DNA of 64,000 nucleotides from Actinopolyspora mzabensis (GTDB lineage: Bacteria > Actinomycetota > Actinomycetes > Mycobacteriales > Pseudonocardiaceae): positions 186,001 through 250,000 of the forward strand of contig NZ_FNFM01000004.1 of NCBI RefSeq assembly GCF_900101095.1, in the 5' to 3' direction. The notes beneath the pieces are model-generated. The model made no database searches. It saw only the letters and a list, made by a program, of their open reading frames with translations, and was not told where the DNA came from. This document shows positions 44,226 to 55,014 of this stretch, piece by piece. The position numbers were made by a program, and so were the translations under genes. Position 1 is the stretch's first letter. Each line of letters begins with the position of its first letter.

Positions 44226-45218
44226 TTGGCCGTCATCACTTACCGGCAAGCGCTGCACGACACGCTGCGCGAGGAAATGCTCTCCGATGAGAACGTATTT
44301 CTGATCGGAGAAGAGATCGGAGTCTTCGAGGGCTCCTACAAGATCACCGCGGGACTGCTCGAGGAGTTCGGCGAGAAGCGGGTACGCGACACTCCGATCG
44401 CGGAGGAGGGCTTTGTCGGAGCCGCGGTGGGAGCCGCGATGCTGGGCCTGCGTCCGGTCGTGGAGCTGATGACGATCAACTTCTCGCTGCTGGCGCTCGA
44501 CCAGATCGTCAACCACGCCGCGAAGATCTACGGCATGTTCGGGGGCCAGTCCAACGCCCCGATGGTGCTGCGCACCCCGGGCGGTGGTGGCCAGCAGCTG
44601 GGCGCGACGCATTCGCAGAACATCGAGCTGTACTACGCGTTCGTCCCCGGACTGAAGGTCGTCGCACCGAGTACTCCGGCGGACGCCAGGGCACTGCTGA
44701 AGGCTTCGTTGGCCGACAACGACCCGGTGTTGTTCCTGGAGAACCTCGCGCTCTACAACACCAAGGGCGAGGTACCCGACGAGCTGCCGCCTGCGGAGAT
44801 CGGCAAGGCCGGCGTTACCCGCCCAGGCAGCGACATCACCATCATCGGCTACTCGCGCATGGCAACCGTGGCCACCCAGGTCGCCGACCAGCTGGGTGAG
44901 GAGGGGATCTCGGCCGAGGTGATCGACCTGCGCAGCCTGCGTCCGCTGGATCGGGAGACGCTGGTGGATTCCGTCCGCAAGACCGGGTGCGCCGTGATCG
45001 CCGAGGACGACTGGTTGACCTACGGCATCGGTGCCGAGATCGCGGCCTCCATCTCCGACGGGGCCTTCGACTACCTCGATGCCCCGGTGCGTCGTGTCGC
45101 CGCGGCCGAGGTTCCGCTGCCCTACGCCAAGCCCCTGGAGCGGGCGGCGCTGCCCTCCGCCGAGTCGCTCCACACGGCGGTACGGCAGACGCTCGACGCC
45201 GTCGGACATCGTCGCTGA
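44226..45218 (+). CDS. pdhB: pyruvate dehydrogenase E1 component, beta subunit
   Basis: Partner of PdhA, 330 residues. Typical stretches: ITYRQALHDTLREEMLSDENVFLIGEEIGVFEGSYKITAGLLEEFGEKRVRDTPIAEEGFVGAAVGAA, IVNHAAKIYGMFGGQSNAPMVLRTPGGGG, HSQNIELYYAFVPGLKVVAPSTPADA and DLRSLRPLDRETLVDSVRKTG. The start is a TTG at 44226 with AGGAG before it. Gap of 140 bases from pdhA without a terminator, so same transcript is likely. Confidence 0.93.
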   Translation: MAVITYRQALHDTLREEMLSDENVFLIGEEIGVFEGSYKITAGLLEEFGEKRVRDTPIAEEGFVGAAVGAAMLGLRPVVELMTINFSLLALDQIVNHAAKIYGMFGGQSNAPMVLRTPGGGGQQLGATHSQNIELYYAFVPGLKVVAPSTPADARALLKASLADNDPVLFLENLALYNTKGEVPDELPPAEIGKAGVTRPGSDITIIGYSRMATVATQVADQLGEEGISAEVIDLRSLRPLDRETLVDSVRKTGCAVIAEDDWLTYGIGAEIAASISDGAFDYLDAPVRRVAAAEVPLPYAKPLERAALPSAESLHTAVRQTLDAVGHRR

Positions 45219-45342
45219 CACATTCCGCAGCAAGGCGCAGGCTCACCGCGTCGGCCCGGTGGACCGGGCCCCCGGGCGACGACCGCGTTCGGTTCGGACC
45301 GAGCCACGGGGTGAGCCGGACCACCAGGATCCGAGGAAGACC

Positions 45343-46644
45343 ATGACCGAGATTCACATGCCGCGCCTGTCCGACACCATGGAGGAAGGCGTTATCTCCA
45401 CCTGGCGCAAGCAGGTGGGTGACCAGATCAACCGCGGCGACGTCGTGGCCGATATCGAGACGGACAAGGCCGTCATGGAGATGGAGGCCTACGACGACGG
45501 GGTGCTGGAGAAGATCCTCATCGGCGCGGGCGAGACCGTTCCGATCGGCGTTCCCATCGGGATCATGGGCGACGGATCGGGCGCCGCCGCTGCCGCCGGT
45601 GCTTCCGGGGGCGACTCCGATGGGTCCGCCGCCGGTTCCGCCACCACGGGCTCGAACCCCGAGTCCGATTCCCCCGGCAGTGCCGCTACCGAGCCCGCCG
45701 CGCCACGGTCCGCCGGGTCGGCGGAATCCGATGCGGGTCCGCGCGAACGCCCGAAGGCCTCACCGCTCGCCCGAGCCGTCGCGAGGGAGAAGGGCGTCGA
45801 CCTGTCCACCGTGACCGGCACGGGCCCCGGCGGACGCATCATCCGGGTCGACATCGAGGCCGCCGCCGAGGCGAAGACCGCCACCGAGTCGCCCCAGCAG
45901 TCGGCCGCGGAGTCCCACCGGGCCGAGCGCTCGGAGCCCCAACAGCAGAACGAGGATCTCGAAGAGATCCCGTTGAGCAATATCCGCAAGGTCACGGCTC
46001 GGCGGCTTACCGAGAGCAAACAGCAGGCACCGCACTTCTACCTGACCAGTGCCGTGGACGTCACCGACCTGGTCTCGTTCCGCTCCGACCTCAACGAACG
46101 GCTGCAGGCCTCCGGTGGGCCGAAGGTCAGCGTGAACGACCTGGTGGTCAAGGCCTGTGCCACCGCGCTGCGCGCGAATCCCTCGGTCAATGTCTCGTTC
46201 CGGGACGAGAAGCTGTTCCAGCACAAGCGGGTTCATCTCGGGGTCGCGGTGGCGCTGGATTCGGGCCTGGTCGTACCGGTCATCCCCGACGCCGACCGCA
46301 AGAGTGTCTCCGAGATCGCTGCCGAGGGCAAGGAGAAGGTCGAACGCGCCAGGGACGGCAAGCTCAAGCCCGACGAGATGTCCGGAAGCACCTTCAGCGT
46401 GTCCAACCTGGGCATGTTCGGTATCGAGGAGTTCTCGGCGGTCATCAATCCACCCGAGGCGGCCATCCTCGCCGTGGGCGCGACCCGCGAGGAGGTGCAG
46501 GTCCGCGACGGGGAGTTCGCGGTGCGCAAGATGATGCGCATGACCCTGTCCGCCGATCACCGTGCGGTCGACGGTGCCGTGGGGGCCGTGTTCATGCAGC
46601 AGCTCACCTCGCTGCTGCAGGATCCCATCCGGATCATCGCCTGA
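45343..46644 (+). CDS. pdhC: dihydrolipoamide acetyltransferase (E2)
   Basis: Core subunit moving acetyl groups to CoA, 433 residues. One lipoyl domain (1-78) with the lipoyl lysine K42 (VVADIETDKAVMEMEAY); a Ser/Ala/Gly/Pro-rich linker (80-140); the E1/E3-binding domain KASPLARAVAREKGVDLSTVTGTGPGGRIIRVD (about 140-175); a second linker; and the catalytic domain (210-433) with the active site DHRAVDGAVGAVF near the end. Co-localisation with E1 and E3 genes supports pyruvate as substrate. Confidence 0.94.
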   Translation: MTEIHMPRLSDTMEEGVISTWRKQVGDQINRGDVVADIETDKAVMEMEAYDDGVLEKILIGAGETVPIGVPIGIMGDGSGAAAAAGASGGDSDGSAAGSATTGSNPESDSPGSAATEPAAPRSAGSAESDAGPRERPKASPLARAVAREKGVDLSTVTGTGPGGRIIRVDIEAAAEAKTATESPQQSAAESHRAERSEPQQQNEDLEEIPLSNIRKVTARRLTESKQQAPHFYLTSAVDVTDLVSFRSDLNERLQASGGPKVSVNDLVVKACATALRANPSVNVSFRDEKLFQHKRVHLGVAVALDSGLVVPVIPDADRKSVSEIAAEGKEKVERARDGKLKPDEMSGSTFSVSNLGMFGIEEFSAVINPPEAAILAVGATREEVQVRDGEFAVRKMMRMTLSADHRAVDGAVGAVFMQQLTSLLQDPIRIIA

Positions 46645-46649
46645 TACCT

Positions 46650-46687
46650 GGTTGTCCGCCGATCATCGGCACGATCGGCGGACAACC
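46650..46687 (+). terminator. terminator of pyruvate dehydrogenase genes
   Basis: GGTTGTCCGCCGATC (46650-46664) and GATCGGCGGACAACC (46673-46687) pair perfectly over 15 bases, eight-base loop, five bases after the pdhC stop. Confidence 0.78.
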
Positions 46688-46788
46688 CGCTCGCGGGTGC
46701 TGCCGGAGCTTGGCCGCGAGCGCCGTGGCTGCGCCGAGTAACCGTCGCCACGGCCGAGCGGGTGGCCTCTCATAGGATCGTGGGGACA

Positions 46789-47610
46789 ATGCTTCCCACC
46801 ACGAGGCTCACCCTGATGAACCACATGTCCGCCGGCGCCCGTGATCTCGGAACCGGATTCACCAGCATCGTGCGTTCGCCGCGGATGTTGTTGTTGGGCG
46901 GAGTGCCCCCGCTGCTGAGCAGTTTGCTGCTGCTGGCCGGAATCGTAGTGCTCGCCTTCTACAGCGGTGATCTCGCGGAGTGGTTGACCCCCTTCGCCGA
47001 CGGCTGGTCGGAATGGTGGCGTCGTTCGTTCCGGGGACTGCTGGCCCTCGCGCTGCTCGCCGGAGCGGTGCTGCTCGGTTCGGTGTCGTTCATAGCACTG
47101 ACCCTGTTGCTCGGGGGGCCGTTCTACGACCACCTCGCCGAGCGCACCGAACGGGAGCGCGGCCTCGGCGGCGGTGAGGACCCCGGCTGGTTACGCCTGC
47201 TCTCGCGGGGACTGGCCGACGCGTTACGACTGGTGCTCATCGGCGTGCTCGGCACCATGCTGCTGTTCCCGCTCGGCTTCGTGCCGGTACTGGGGCAGAC
47301 GGTGGTGCCGGTGCTCGGTGTGCTCTTCGGCGGTTGGTTGATCGCGCTCGAACTGACCGGGCCGGTGTTCCAGCGGCTCGGCATGACGGTCGGCACCCGA
47401 CATCGGATACTGTGGCGTCATCGACGCACGGTGCTCGGATTCGCGTTGCCCGCATACCTGCTCTGCCTGGTACCGGTGGCTCAGCTCGTGGTGATTCCCT
47501 CCGCCGTCGTCGGAGGTACCCTGCTGGCGCATCGAGTGCTGGGTACCCGCTGGTCGGGCGAGTCAACGGCGGACGGAAACCGAACCAACGGTACGGGGAC
47601 GGTCCACTGA
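46789..47610 (+). CDS. EI24/CysZ-family membrane protein
   Basis: A 273-residue protein with about five hydrophobic segments. It has GARDLGTGFTSIVRSPRMLLLGGVPPLL, SVSFIALTLLLGGPFYDHLAERTE and ALELTGPVFQRLGMTVGTRHRILWRHRRTVLGFALPAYLLCLVPVAQLVVIP. In Gram-negatives CysZ proteins move sulfate; actinobacterial members are uncharacterised. TAGGAT at 46773-46778 could be the -10, which would make the ATG at 46789 almost leaderless. Confidence 0.86.
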   Translation: MLPTTRLTLMNHMSAGARDLGTGFTSIVRSPRMLLLGGVPPLLSSLLLLAGIVVLAFYSGDLAEWLTPFADGWSEWWRRSFRGLLALALLAGAVLLGSVSFIALTLLLGGPFYDHLAERTERERGLGGGEDPGWLRLLSRGLADALRLVLIGVLGTMLLFPLGFVPVLGQTVVPVLGVLFGGWLIALELTGPVFQRLGMTVGTRHRILWRHRRTVLGFALPAYLLCLVPVAQLVVIPSAVVGGTLLAHRVLGTRWSGESTADGNRTNGTGTVH

Positions 47611-47652
47611 TGTCGGCACCGTAGATGAGTCCCCGTCGCAGAAGGATCCACT

Positions 47653-48357
47653 TTGGAAGACGTCGTTCGGTTGCTGCCCGACTTCTCCGGGACACTGCCG
47701 GCTTCGGTGGTCGCCCTGCTCGCCCTGGTGCTGGTCACCTACCGGGCGAGTTGGACAGTACTGCGCAACGTGGTCACCATCGCTCACGAAGGTGGTCACG
47801 CGGTCGTGGCACTGCTCAGCGGGCGCAGGCTCAACGGCATCAGACTGCACTCGGACACCTCGGGTCTGACCGTCTCCACCGGGCCGGCTCACGGTCCGGG
47901 GATGGTCCTTACGCTGTTCGCGGGATACCCGGCGGTCTCGTTGCTGGGGCTGGTGGCGGCGTGGTTGGTTTCGGCGGATCGGGTCTCGCTGCTGCTTCGC
48001 GCCGCTGTGGTGGCGCTGGCGTTGCTGCTGGTCGCGCTGCGCAATCTCTACGGTGTGCTCTCGGTGCTGCTGACCGGCACCGCGTTGTTCGCGGTTTCCT
48101 GGTGGGCCGGTCCCGGTGTGCAACTGCTGTTCGCCCAGTTGTTGGGATGGTTCCTGCTGTTGGGAGGCATCCGCCCCCTGTTCGAGTTGTCCGGCAAGCG
48201 TCGCCGGGGAGGGGCGGGCAATTCCGATGCGGATCAGCTGGCGCGCCTGACGGCGGCGCCCGCGATGCTCTGGTTGTCGCTGTGGTTGTTGATCGCTTTC
48301 GGAGCGCTGGCAGTGGGAGCGAACTGGCTGTTGACGGACCTGATTCCGTTTTGGTGA
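47653..48357 (+). CDS. M50-type membrane metallopeptidase-like protein
   Basis: A 234-residue membrane protein with about six hydrophobic segments. The zinc motif H45-E-G-G-H49 (AHEGGHAVVALLSGRRLNGIRLHSDTSGLT) matches the HExxH of the M50B class. The later acidic ligand is not obvious, but these short actinobacterial forms diverge from S2P. Start is TTG 47653 after GAAGGA. The gene follows the EI24 protein by 42 bases and may share its transcript. Substrate unknown. Confidence 0.82.
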   Translation: MEDVVRLLPDFSGTLPASVVALLALVLVTYRASWTVLRNVVTIAHEGGHAVVALLSGRRLNGIRLHSDTSGLTVSTGPAHGPGMVLTLFAGYPAVSLLGLVAAWLVSADRVSLLLRAAVVALALLLVALRNLYGVLSVLLTGTALFAVSWWAGPGVQLLFAQLLGWFLLLGGIRPLFELSGKRRRGGAGNSDADQLARLTAAPAMLWLSLWLLIAFGALAVGANWLLTDLIPFW

Positions 48358-48580
48358 TCTTCCCGCTTCCGGTGGTCCAGTGGGGCCCGATCGGGGGAGT
48401 ATCCTCCGCGCGGCGATGTTCTGCTCGTGGTGAGAGGACCGTCCCTGCTCCGCGAACCCGGTGAGCGGGCCGGACGACGGTGGCAACCGTCGGTTGTCCC
48501 GACGTGTCGGTACGAGGTCAGCGGTGTCCGGAGCGCCCAGTAATCTCGTGGGTACGCGAACGAACCGGCAAGGGGGCTCG

Positions 48581-49390
48581 GTGACGGAACAGACGGATTG
48601 GTTGCCGCGTGGTGTGGACGAGGAGGTTCCCAGCGCGGCGCGGATATACGACTATCTGCTGGGTGGTGCCCACAATTTCGCCGCCGATCGCAGACTGGGC
48701 GAGAAGTTCCTGGCCGCATTACCGAGTGCCCGACACGTCGCCCGTCTCAACCGTGCTTTCCTGCGACGTGCGGTGCTGACTCTCGAAGGTGCCGGCATCA
48801 GGCAGTTCCTCGACATCGGATCGGGCATTCCCACCGTCGGGAACGTGCACGAGATCGCGCGGGACGTGGATGAGGACTCCAGGGTCGTCTACGTGGACAA
48901 CGAGCCCCTCGCGGTCGCCCACAGCGAGTTGTTGCTGCGTGACGATCCGAACGCGACGATGTTGCAGGCCGACCTCCTCGATCCGGAGGGCGTATTCGGT
49001 CATCCTCGAACCACGGGCCTGCTGGATCTGTCCCGACCCATCGGGTTGCTGATGGTCGGTGTGCTGCACTTCGCCACCCCCGAGAACGATCCGGCCGATG
49101 TCGTGCGTCGTTACCGTGAAGCGCTGCCCTCGGGCAGCTACCTGGCGCTCTCGCATTTCACCGCCGATGTCAGGCCCCGGGAGATGTTCGAGGTCGCCGA
49201 GGTGATGCGGCAGAGCGCCGACCCGATCCATCCGCGCTCCCACGCCGAGATCACCGAACTGTTCGACGGTTTCGAACTGCTCGACCCCGGGGTGGTGGGT
49301 ACGGCGCTGTGGCGTCCGGACGACGAGGGCCTGCACGCCGAGACTCCGGGCGCGGAGCAGATCTACGCCGGAGTTGGTTACAAAGCGTGA
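48581..49390 (+). CDS. SAM-dependent methyltransferase, DUF574 family
   Basis: A 269-residue protein. It has PSAARIYDYLLGGAHNFAADRRL, NRAFLRRAV, the SAM motif FLDIGSGIPTVGNVHEIA, VVYVDNEPLAVAHSELLL, GLLMVGVLHFATPENDP and SHFTADVRPREMFEV. This family is expanded in actinomycetes, commonly in specialised-metabolite loci; the substrate is unknown. GTG 48581 follows AGGGGG; an upstream start at 48461 would add 40 basic residues without similarity. Confidence 0.9.
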   Translation: MTEQTDWLPRGVDEEVPSAARIYDYLLGGAHNFAADRRLGEKFLAALPSARHVARLNRAFLRRAVLTLEGAGIRQFLDIGSGIPTVGNVHEIARDVDEDSRVVYVDNEPLAVAHSELLLRDDPNATMLQADLLDPEGVFGHPRTTGLLDLSRPIGLLMVGVLHFATPENDPADVVRRYREALPSGSYLALSHFTADVRPREMFEVAEVMRQSADPIHPRSHAEITELFDGFELLDPGVVGTALWRPDDEGLHAETPGAEQIYAGVGYKA

Positions 49391-49525
49391 TTTCTGTGGT
49401 TTACGTCGCGTAATTGTTCTTTCCGAGGAGTGAGGCATGTTGCCCAACCGGACTGCCGAGATACACACCGTTGCGATAATCTGCTTTCTCTCGGAAGTAA
49501 ATACCCTGAACGTGGGATTGATGAG

Positions 49526-51712
49526 ATGAGCCACGCGAGTTCGGACAGGGAGCTCCCGATCGACGATGGGGCAGGCCAGGACGAAGGGGTGGCCACCTGG
49601 GAGAGTGGACGATGGTGCGCCGAGCTCGCCACTCAGTGGGCCCGATGGCTGAGCCACACCGCCTACATACCGATGGCTCGCGGTTCGCTGGAATCCGAAC
49701 TCCGCGAACTGAGCGAGCAGATCCTCGAAGGACTTCGGCAGCCGGAGCGGATCGAGACGACCGGTCACTCGGTGGGCAACCGGCTGGTCAGGCTGCACGC
49801 GACCGGGGAGGACAGCCTCAGCCGCAGTCTGGAACTACTGTGCCGCACCCTGTTGCCCGAACCCTCGAACGAATCCGCGCGGCGAGTGCTGACCCTGCTG
49901 GCCTCCGTCGCCTCCGGCTACGCCGAGGCCGATCGGGGGAGCGCTATCGCGCAGCAGGAAACCCTCCAGCGCGCACTGCTGTTGTCCAAACTGGATACCG
50001 AGCGCAAGCTGCGCGTCAGCGAGGACCGCTTCCGGGAGGTCTTCGACACCACTCCGATAGGTATGGGCCTGTGTGACCTCGACGGTACGTTCCGGGAGGT
50101 AAACCCGGCGCTGGAGCGAACTCTCGGCTACAGCGCACCGGAGCTGGTCTCCACCGCCGTCACCGAACTGTTCGACCCCGCGGAAGCGGAGATCGTCTCG
50201 ACCAATTACGCCGAGCTGTTGCGAGGCAGGCGCGACGGGCTGCGGGAACGCCGCAATCTGGTGCGATCCGACGGCACGAAGGCTTGGACCTACATCGCTG
50301 TCTCGGTGCTACGTGACGCGGACGGCGAGGCCTACCGGATCGTGCTGATGGTCGAGGATCTGCGCGAACTCAACGACCTGCAGGAACAGCTCTACTTCCA
50401 GACACTGCACGACCCGATCACCGGACTGGCGAACCGCCAGCAGTTCCGGACGAGGCTGGAAGGAGCCCTCGGCTCCTTCGCACCCGACGAGCGGCTCACG
50501 CTCTACCAGCTACGGCTCGACGGTTTCGGGCTCATCAACAACGGACTCGGTTACGAGGTCGGCGACAGCATCGTGCAGTCGGTCGCCAACCGGCTCTCCG
50601 GACTCGTCCGGAACGAGGACGGGCTGGTAGCCCGGATCGGTGGAACCGAGTTCGCGGTGCTGCTCCGGCAGGGGCCCCACACTCCGGGGATCGCCGAGTT
50701 CGCCGAGCTGATCAACACCGAACTCGACGAGCCGATCTACATCAACGGCAACGGGCTGGCGCCCACGGCCAGCATCGGTGTCGTACAGCGTTCGGTCGGC
50801 GATGCCGAGCCCACCGACATGTTGTGGGCAGCGGAAGTGGCGCTGCGCAGTGCGGAGAAGGCCGGAAAACGACAGTGGGCCGTGTTCGATCCGCACCGGG
50901 CTCCCGTCGAACTGACCGATGCCAAACTGGCCGCAGTCATGCCCGGCGCTCTGGAGTTGGGGGAGTTCGAGGTCGGTTACCGGCCGCTGGTTTCGCTGAC
51001 CGACGGAGAGATCGTGGCAGTCGAGGCACGACTGGCGTGGCAGCCACAGGACCACGAACGGTTGGAGCACGACGCGTGCCTCCGGCTGGCCGAGCGTTCC
51101 GGTATCACCCTCGCCCTGCGCGACTGGGCGCTGCGCACCGCATGGCGACAGCTGTCCGAGTGGCACGCGGCCGGATTCGATCACCAGCTCGTGGTGGGAC
51201 TCAGCCCTAACCAGTCGCGCGATCCTGATCTGGTGTCCTGCGTGCGGCGCGTCATCGAGGAGGAATCACCGGATCCGAGCCGGTTGCTGCTGTGCATGTC
51301 GATGACGGCGCTGATGGGAACCGGCGGGGAAGCCGCCGACAACGTCGCGACTTTGGCGGACATGGGGGTGCGTACCGCGGCCCACGAGTTCCGCGCCGCT
51401 CCCGCAGAACTGCGTTTCCTGCGGAAATTCCCCACCCATACCGTACTGCTGGCACCCGACCTCGTCCGACTCGTCGAGGAGGACGAGACCTTCGAGTCCC
51501 CGGAGCTCAAGGCGCTCGGCGGTACGATCCCACTGGTGCGTTCCTGCGGTATCCCGTTGGCGGTGCCGGAAGTGCGTACGGCGGGAGCGGCCCGGTTGTG
51601 GCGGGAGCAGGGCTGTGACATCGGCTCCGGCCCGTTCTGCTCCGAGGCACTGTCGGCGGCGGAGATGACGGAGTTGCTACGGACACGGGCTCCCGCACCG
51701 GACGCCTCGTAG
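49526..51712 (+). CDS. PAS-GGDEF-EAL protein with degenerate catalytic motifs
   Basis: A 728-residue sensor. The N-terminal helical part (about 1-165) is unknown; a PAS domain covers about 170-290 (FREVFDTTPIGMGLCDLDGTFREVNPAL); the GGDEF domain 300-455 has GGTEF (near 372) instead of GG[DE]EF; the EAL domain 470-720 has E-A-R-L (near 500) instead of EAL, PNQ in place of NLSPRQ, and no DDFGTG. Both sites therefore look inactive, so it probably binds c-di-GMP or another partner. ATG 49526 was preferred over the open frame from 49430. Confidence 0.9.
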   Translation: MSHASSDRELPIDDGAGQDEGVATWESGRWCAELATQWARWLSHTAYIPMARGSLESELRELSEQILEGLRQPERIETTGHSVGNRLVRLHATGEDSLSRSLELLCRTLLPEPSNESARRVLTLLASVASGYAEADRGSAIAQQETLQRALLLSKLDTERKLRVSEDRFREVFDTTPIGMGLCDLDGTFREVNPALERTLGYSAPELVSTAVTELFDPAEAEIVSTNYAELLRGRRDGLRERRNLVRSDGTKAWTYIAVSVLRDADGEAYRIVLMVEDLRELNDLQEQLYFQTLHDPITGLANRQQFRTRLEGALGSFAPDERLTLYQLRLDGFGLINNGLGYEVGDSIVQSVANRLSGLVRNEDGLVARIGGTEFAVLLRQGPHTPGIAEFAELINTELDEPIYINGNGLAPTASIGVVQRSVGDAEPTDMLWAAEVALRSAEKAGKRQWAVFDPHRAPVELTDAKLAAVMPGALELGEFEVGYRPLVSLTDGEIVAVEARLAWQPQDHERLEHDACLRLAERSGITLALRDWALRTAWRQLSEWHAAGFDHQLVVGLSPNQSRDPDLVSCVRRVIEEESPDPSRLLLCMSMTALMGTGGEAADNVATLADMGVRTAAHEFRAAPAELRFLRKFPTHTVLLAPDLVRLVEEDETFESPELKALGGTIPLVRSCGIPLAVPEVRTAGAARLWREQGCDIGSGPFCSEALSAAEMTELLRTRAPAPDAS

Positions 51713-51798
51713 TCGAGGTCTCCGCTCGGAGCGGGTGTGAATCGAGGTTCCCTCGCGCCGGCTGGTTACACGGTTTCCCGGTACGGAGAGGAAAAGAC

Positions 51799-53346
51799 GT
51801 GGAGATCACCGCGTGGGAGGCGGGGAGCGGTCCGTTCCCCGCCCGGCGTCCGTTCGCGCTCGTTCCGGTCGCGGTCGTCACCGTGGTGGCCGTGGCGGTG
51901 ATGTTCGCCTTCGCCGGGCGGTACGGCTATTTCGGGGACGAACTGTACTTCGTGATCGCCGGTGCGAATCCGGCCTGGGGATACGCCGATCAGCAGCCGC
52001 TCGTTCCGTTTCTCGCCGTAACCATGGAGTGGTTGTTCCCCGGGTCGTTGGTCGCGCTGCGCGCCCCCTCGATCCTCGCCTTCGGGCTGGGGGCCGTGGT
52101 GGCCGCGCTCGTGGCCCGCGAACTGGGAGGCGACCGTCGTGCGCAGGCATTCACCACGACGGCTTTCGTGCTCTCCTTAGCGTCGATGTACCGCAACCTC
52201 AACACCATAGGGCTCGACATCCTGGGCTGGAGCCTGCTGACGTTGTTGCTGCTGCGGTGGTTACGCACCCACCGCGCTGGCGAGCACGACGATCGGTTGC
52301 TGCTGTTGTCCGGTGTGGTGGTGGCCCTGAGCGTGCAGGTCAAGATCCATGTCGCCGTGTTCGTGGTGGTTATCCTACTGACGCTGACCGTCCTCGGCCC
52401 TCGTGCGATCTTTCGGCGTCCACTGTTGTGGGTGGGTGCGCTGATCGTGGCAGTGGTGACCGTTCCGACTGTGGTGTGGCAGTTCACGCACGGCTGGCCA
52501 CAGCTGGCCGTGGCCCGTTCCTCCTCGGCCGAGATGACTTCGGTCGGAGGGCGACTGTTCAGCTTCGTCGGCATGCTCGCCCTGCTGGGGCTGGTGTTCG
52601 GTGTGGTGCTCGGCGGATACGGCCTGTGGCGATTGTTGCGCGCCGAGGAGACGCGTCCCTACCGGTTCCTGGGATGGAGCGCGGTCGGGGTGATCGCGGT
52701 GTTCCTGGCGGTGGGCGGCAAACCGTACTACGTGGCGGGGGTATTCCCGGTGCTGTGGGCGGCGGGCGCGCTGGGGTTTCAGCGTCGCCGCGAGGCCGGG
52801 GCGGCCGAGAACCGGCGTAGGTGGGGGTGGTTGGCCTGGCCCGCGCTGGCCGTGTCGGTGGTGGTGACGGTGCAGTCGTTGCCCCTCGCCTCGGTGGAGT
52901 CGTTCGCCGAGCGTGACACCGCTCCGGTCGACTTTCGCGGCAGCGAGATCGGGTGGCCGAAGCTGGCCGCCGATGTGGAGGAGATCTACCACGAACTGCC
53001 TCGGCGGCAACGCGAGCACACCGTGGTGCTCGGTTCCCACTACTGGACCGCCTCGGCGGTGGAGTTCCACGGGAGGCGAGCCGATCTCCCCGAGGCCTAC
53101 AGCGGCTCGCGGGGATTCTGGTTCTTCGGGCACCCGCCCGCCGAAACCACCACCGTGATCCACATCGGTGAGATCGCCCCCGGAGCACGTGAGCATTTCG
53201 ACCGGATTCGACGGGTGGGCACAGTGGACAACGGTCTGGGAGTCGACAACGTGGTGCAGGGGCAGCCGATCCAACTTGCCGACGTCACCGGTGTCGATTG
53301 GGAGCGTGCGTGGCCGGAGTTCAGGGACATGACGCTCTCGCTTTGA
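51799..53346 (+). CDS. GT39-type membrane glycosyltransferase
   Basis: A 515-residue protein of the ArnT/PMT-like class, transferring a sugar from a polyprenyl-phosphate donor. The first loop carries GRYGYFGDELYFVIAGANPAWGYADQQPLVPFL, with the DE acidic pair. Ten or eleven membrane helices follow to about residue 355, then a soluble domain of about 150 residues with HYWTASAVEFHG. GTG 51799 follows GAGAGGAAAAGA. Distinct in sequence from the GT-C gene at 28585. Acceptor unknown. Confidence 0.88.
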   Translation: MEITAWEAGSGPFPARRPFALVPVAVVTVVAVAVMFAFAGRYGYFGDELYFVIAGANPAWGYADQQPLVPFLAVTMEWLFPGSLVALRAPSILAFGLGAVVAALVARELGGDRRAQAFTTTAFVLSLASMYRNLNTIGLDILGWSLLTLLLLRWLRTHRAGEHDDRLLLLSGVVVALSVQVKIHVAVFVVVILLTLTVLGPRAIFRRPLLWVGALIVAVVTVPTVVWQFTHGWPQLAVARSSSAEMTSVGGRLFSFVGMLALLGLVFGVVLGGYGLWRLLRAEETRPYRFLGWSAVGVIAVFLAVGGKPYYVAGVFPVLWAAGALGFQRRREAGAAENRRRWGWLAWPALAVSVVVTVQSLPLASVESFAERDTAPVDFRGSEIGWPKLAADVEEIYHELPRRQREHTVVLGSHYWTASAVEFHGRRADLPEAYSGSRGFWFFGHPPAETTTVIHIGEIAPGAREHFDRIRRVGTVDNGLGVDNVVQGQPIQLADVTGVDWERAWPEFRDMTLSL

Positions 53347-53402
53347 GTGGGCCCGTTCCCGCTGCGCCACTCGCGAGAAACCGGCGTGGCCGCGCCCCTC
53401 CC

Positions 53403-53438
53403 GCGCCCCGGCGATTCCGCGCGGAATCGCCGGGGCGC
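53403..53438. terminator. 36-base perfect palindrome, bidirectional terminator
   Basis: GCGCCCCGGCGATTCCGC (53403-53420) followed at once by its reverse complement (53421-53438), 18 base pairs without a loop. It lies between the GT39 gene and the convergent rox gene, so a terminator is the simplest reading. Confidence 0.75.
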
Positions 53439-53475
53439 CCAGCGGTCCGCGAGGCGGGGCGCATTCACCGGGGGA

Positions 53476-55014
<1,539 letters not shown>

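Noticed and set aside
46762-47133. Earlier starts for the EI24 gene and a minus-strand frame opposite it
   Set aside because: The upstream in-frame start overlaps the probable -10 box, and the minus frame is a glutamine/arginine-rich shadow.
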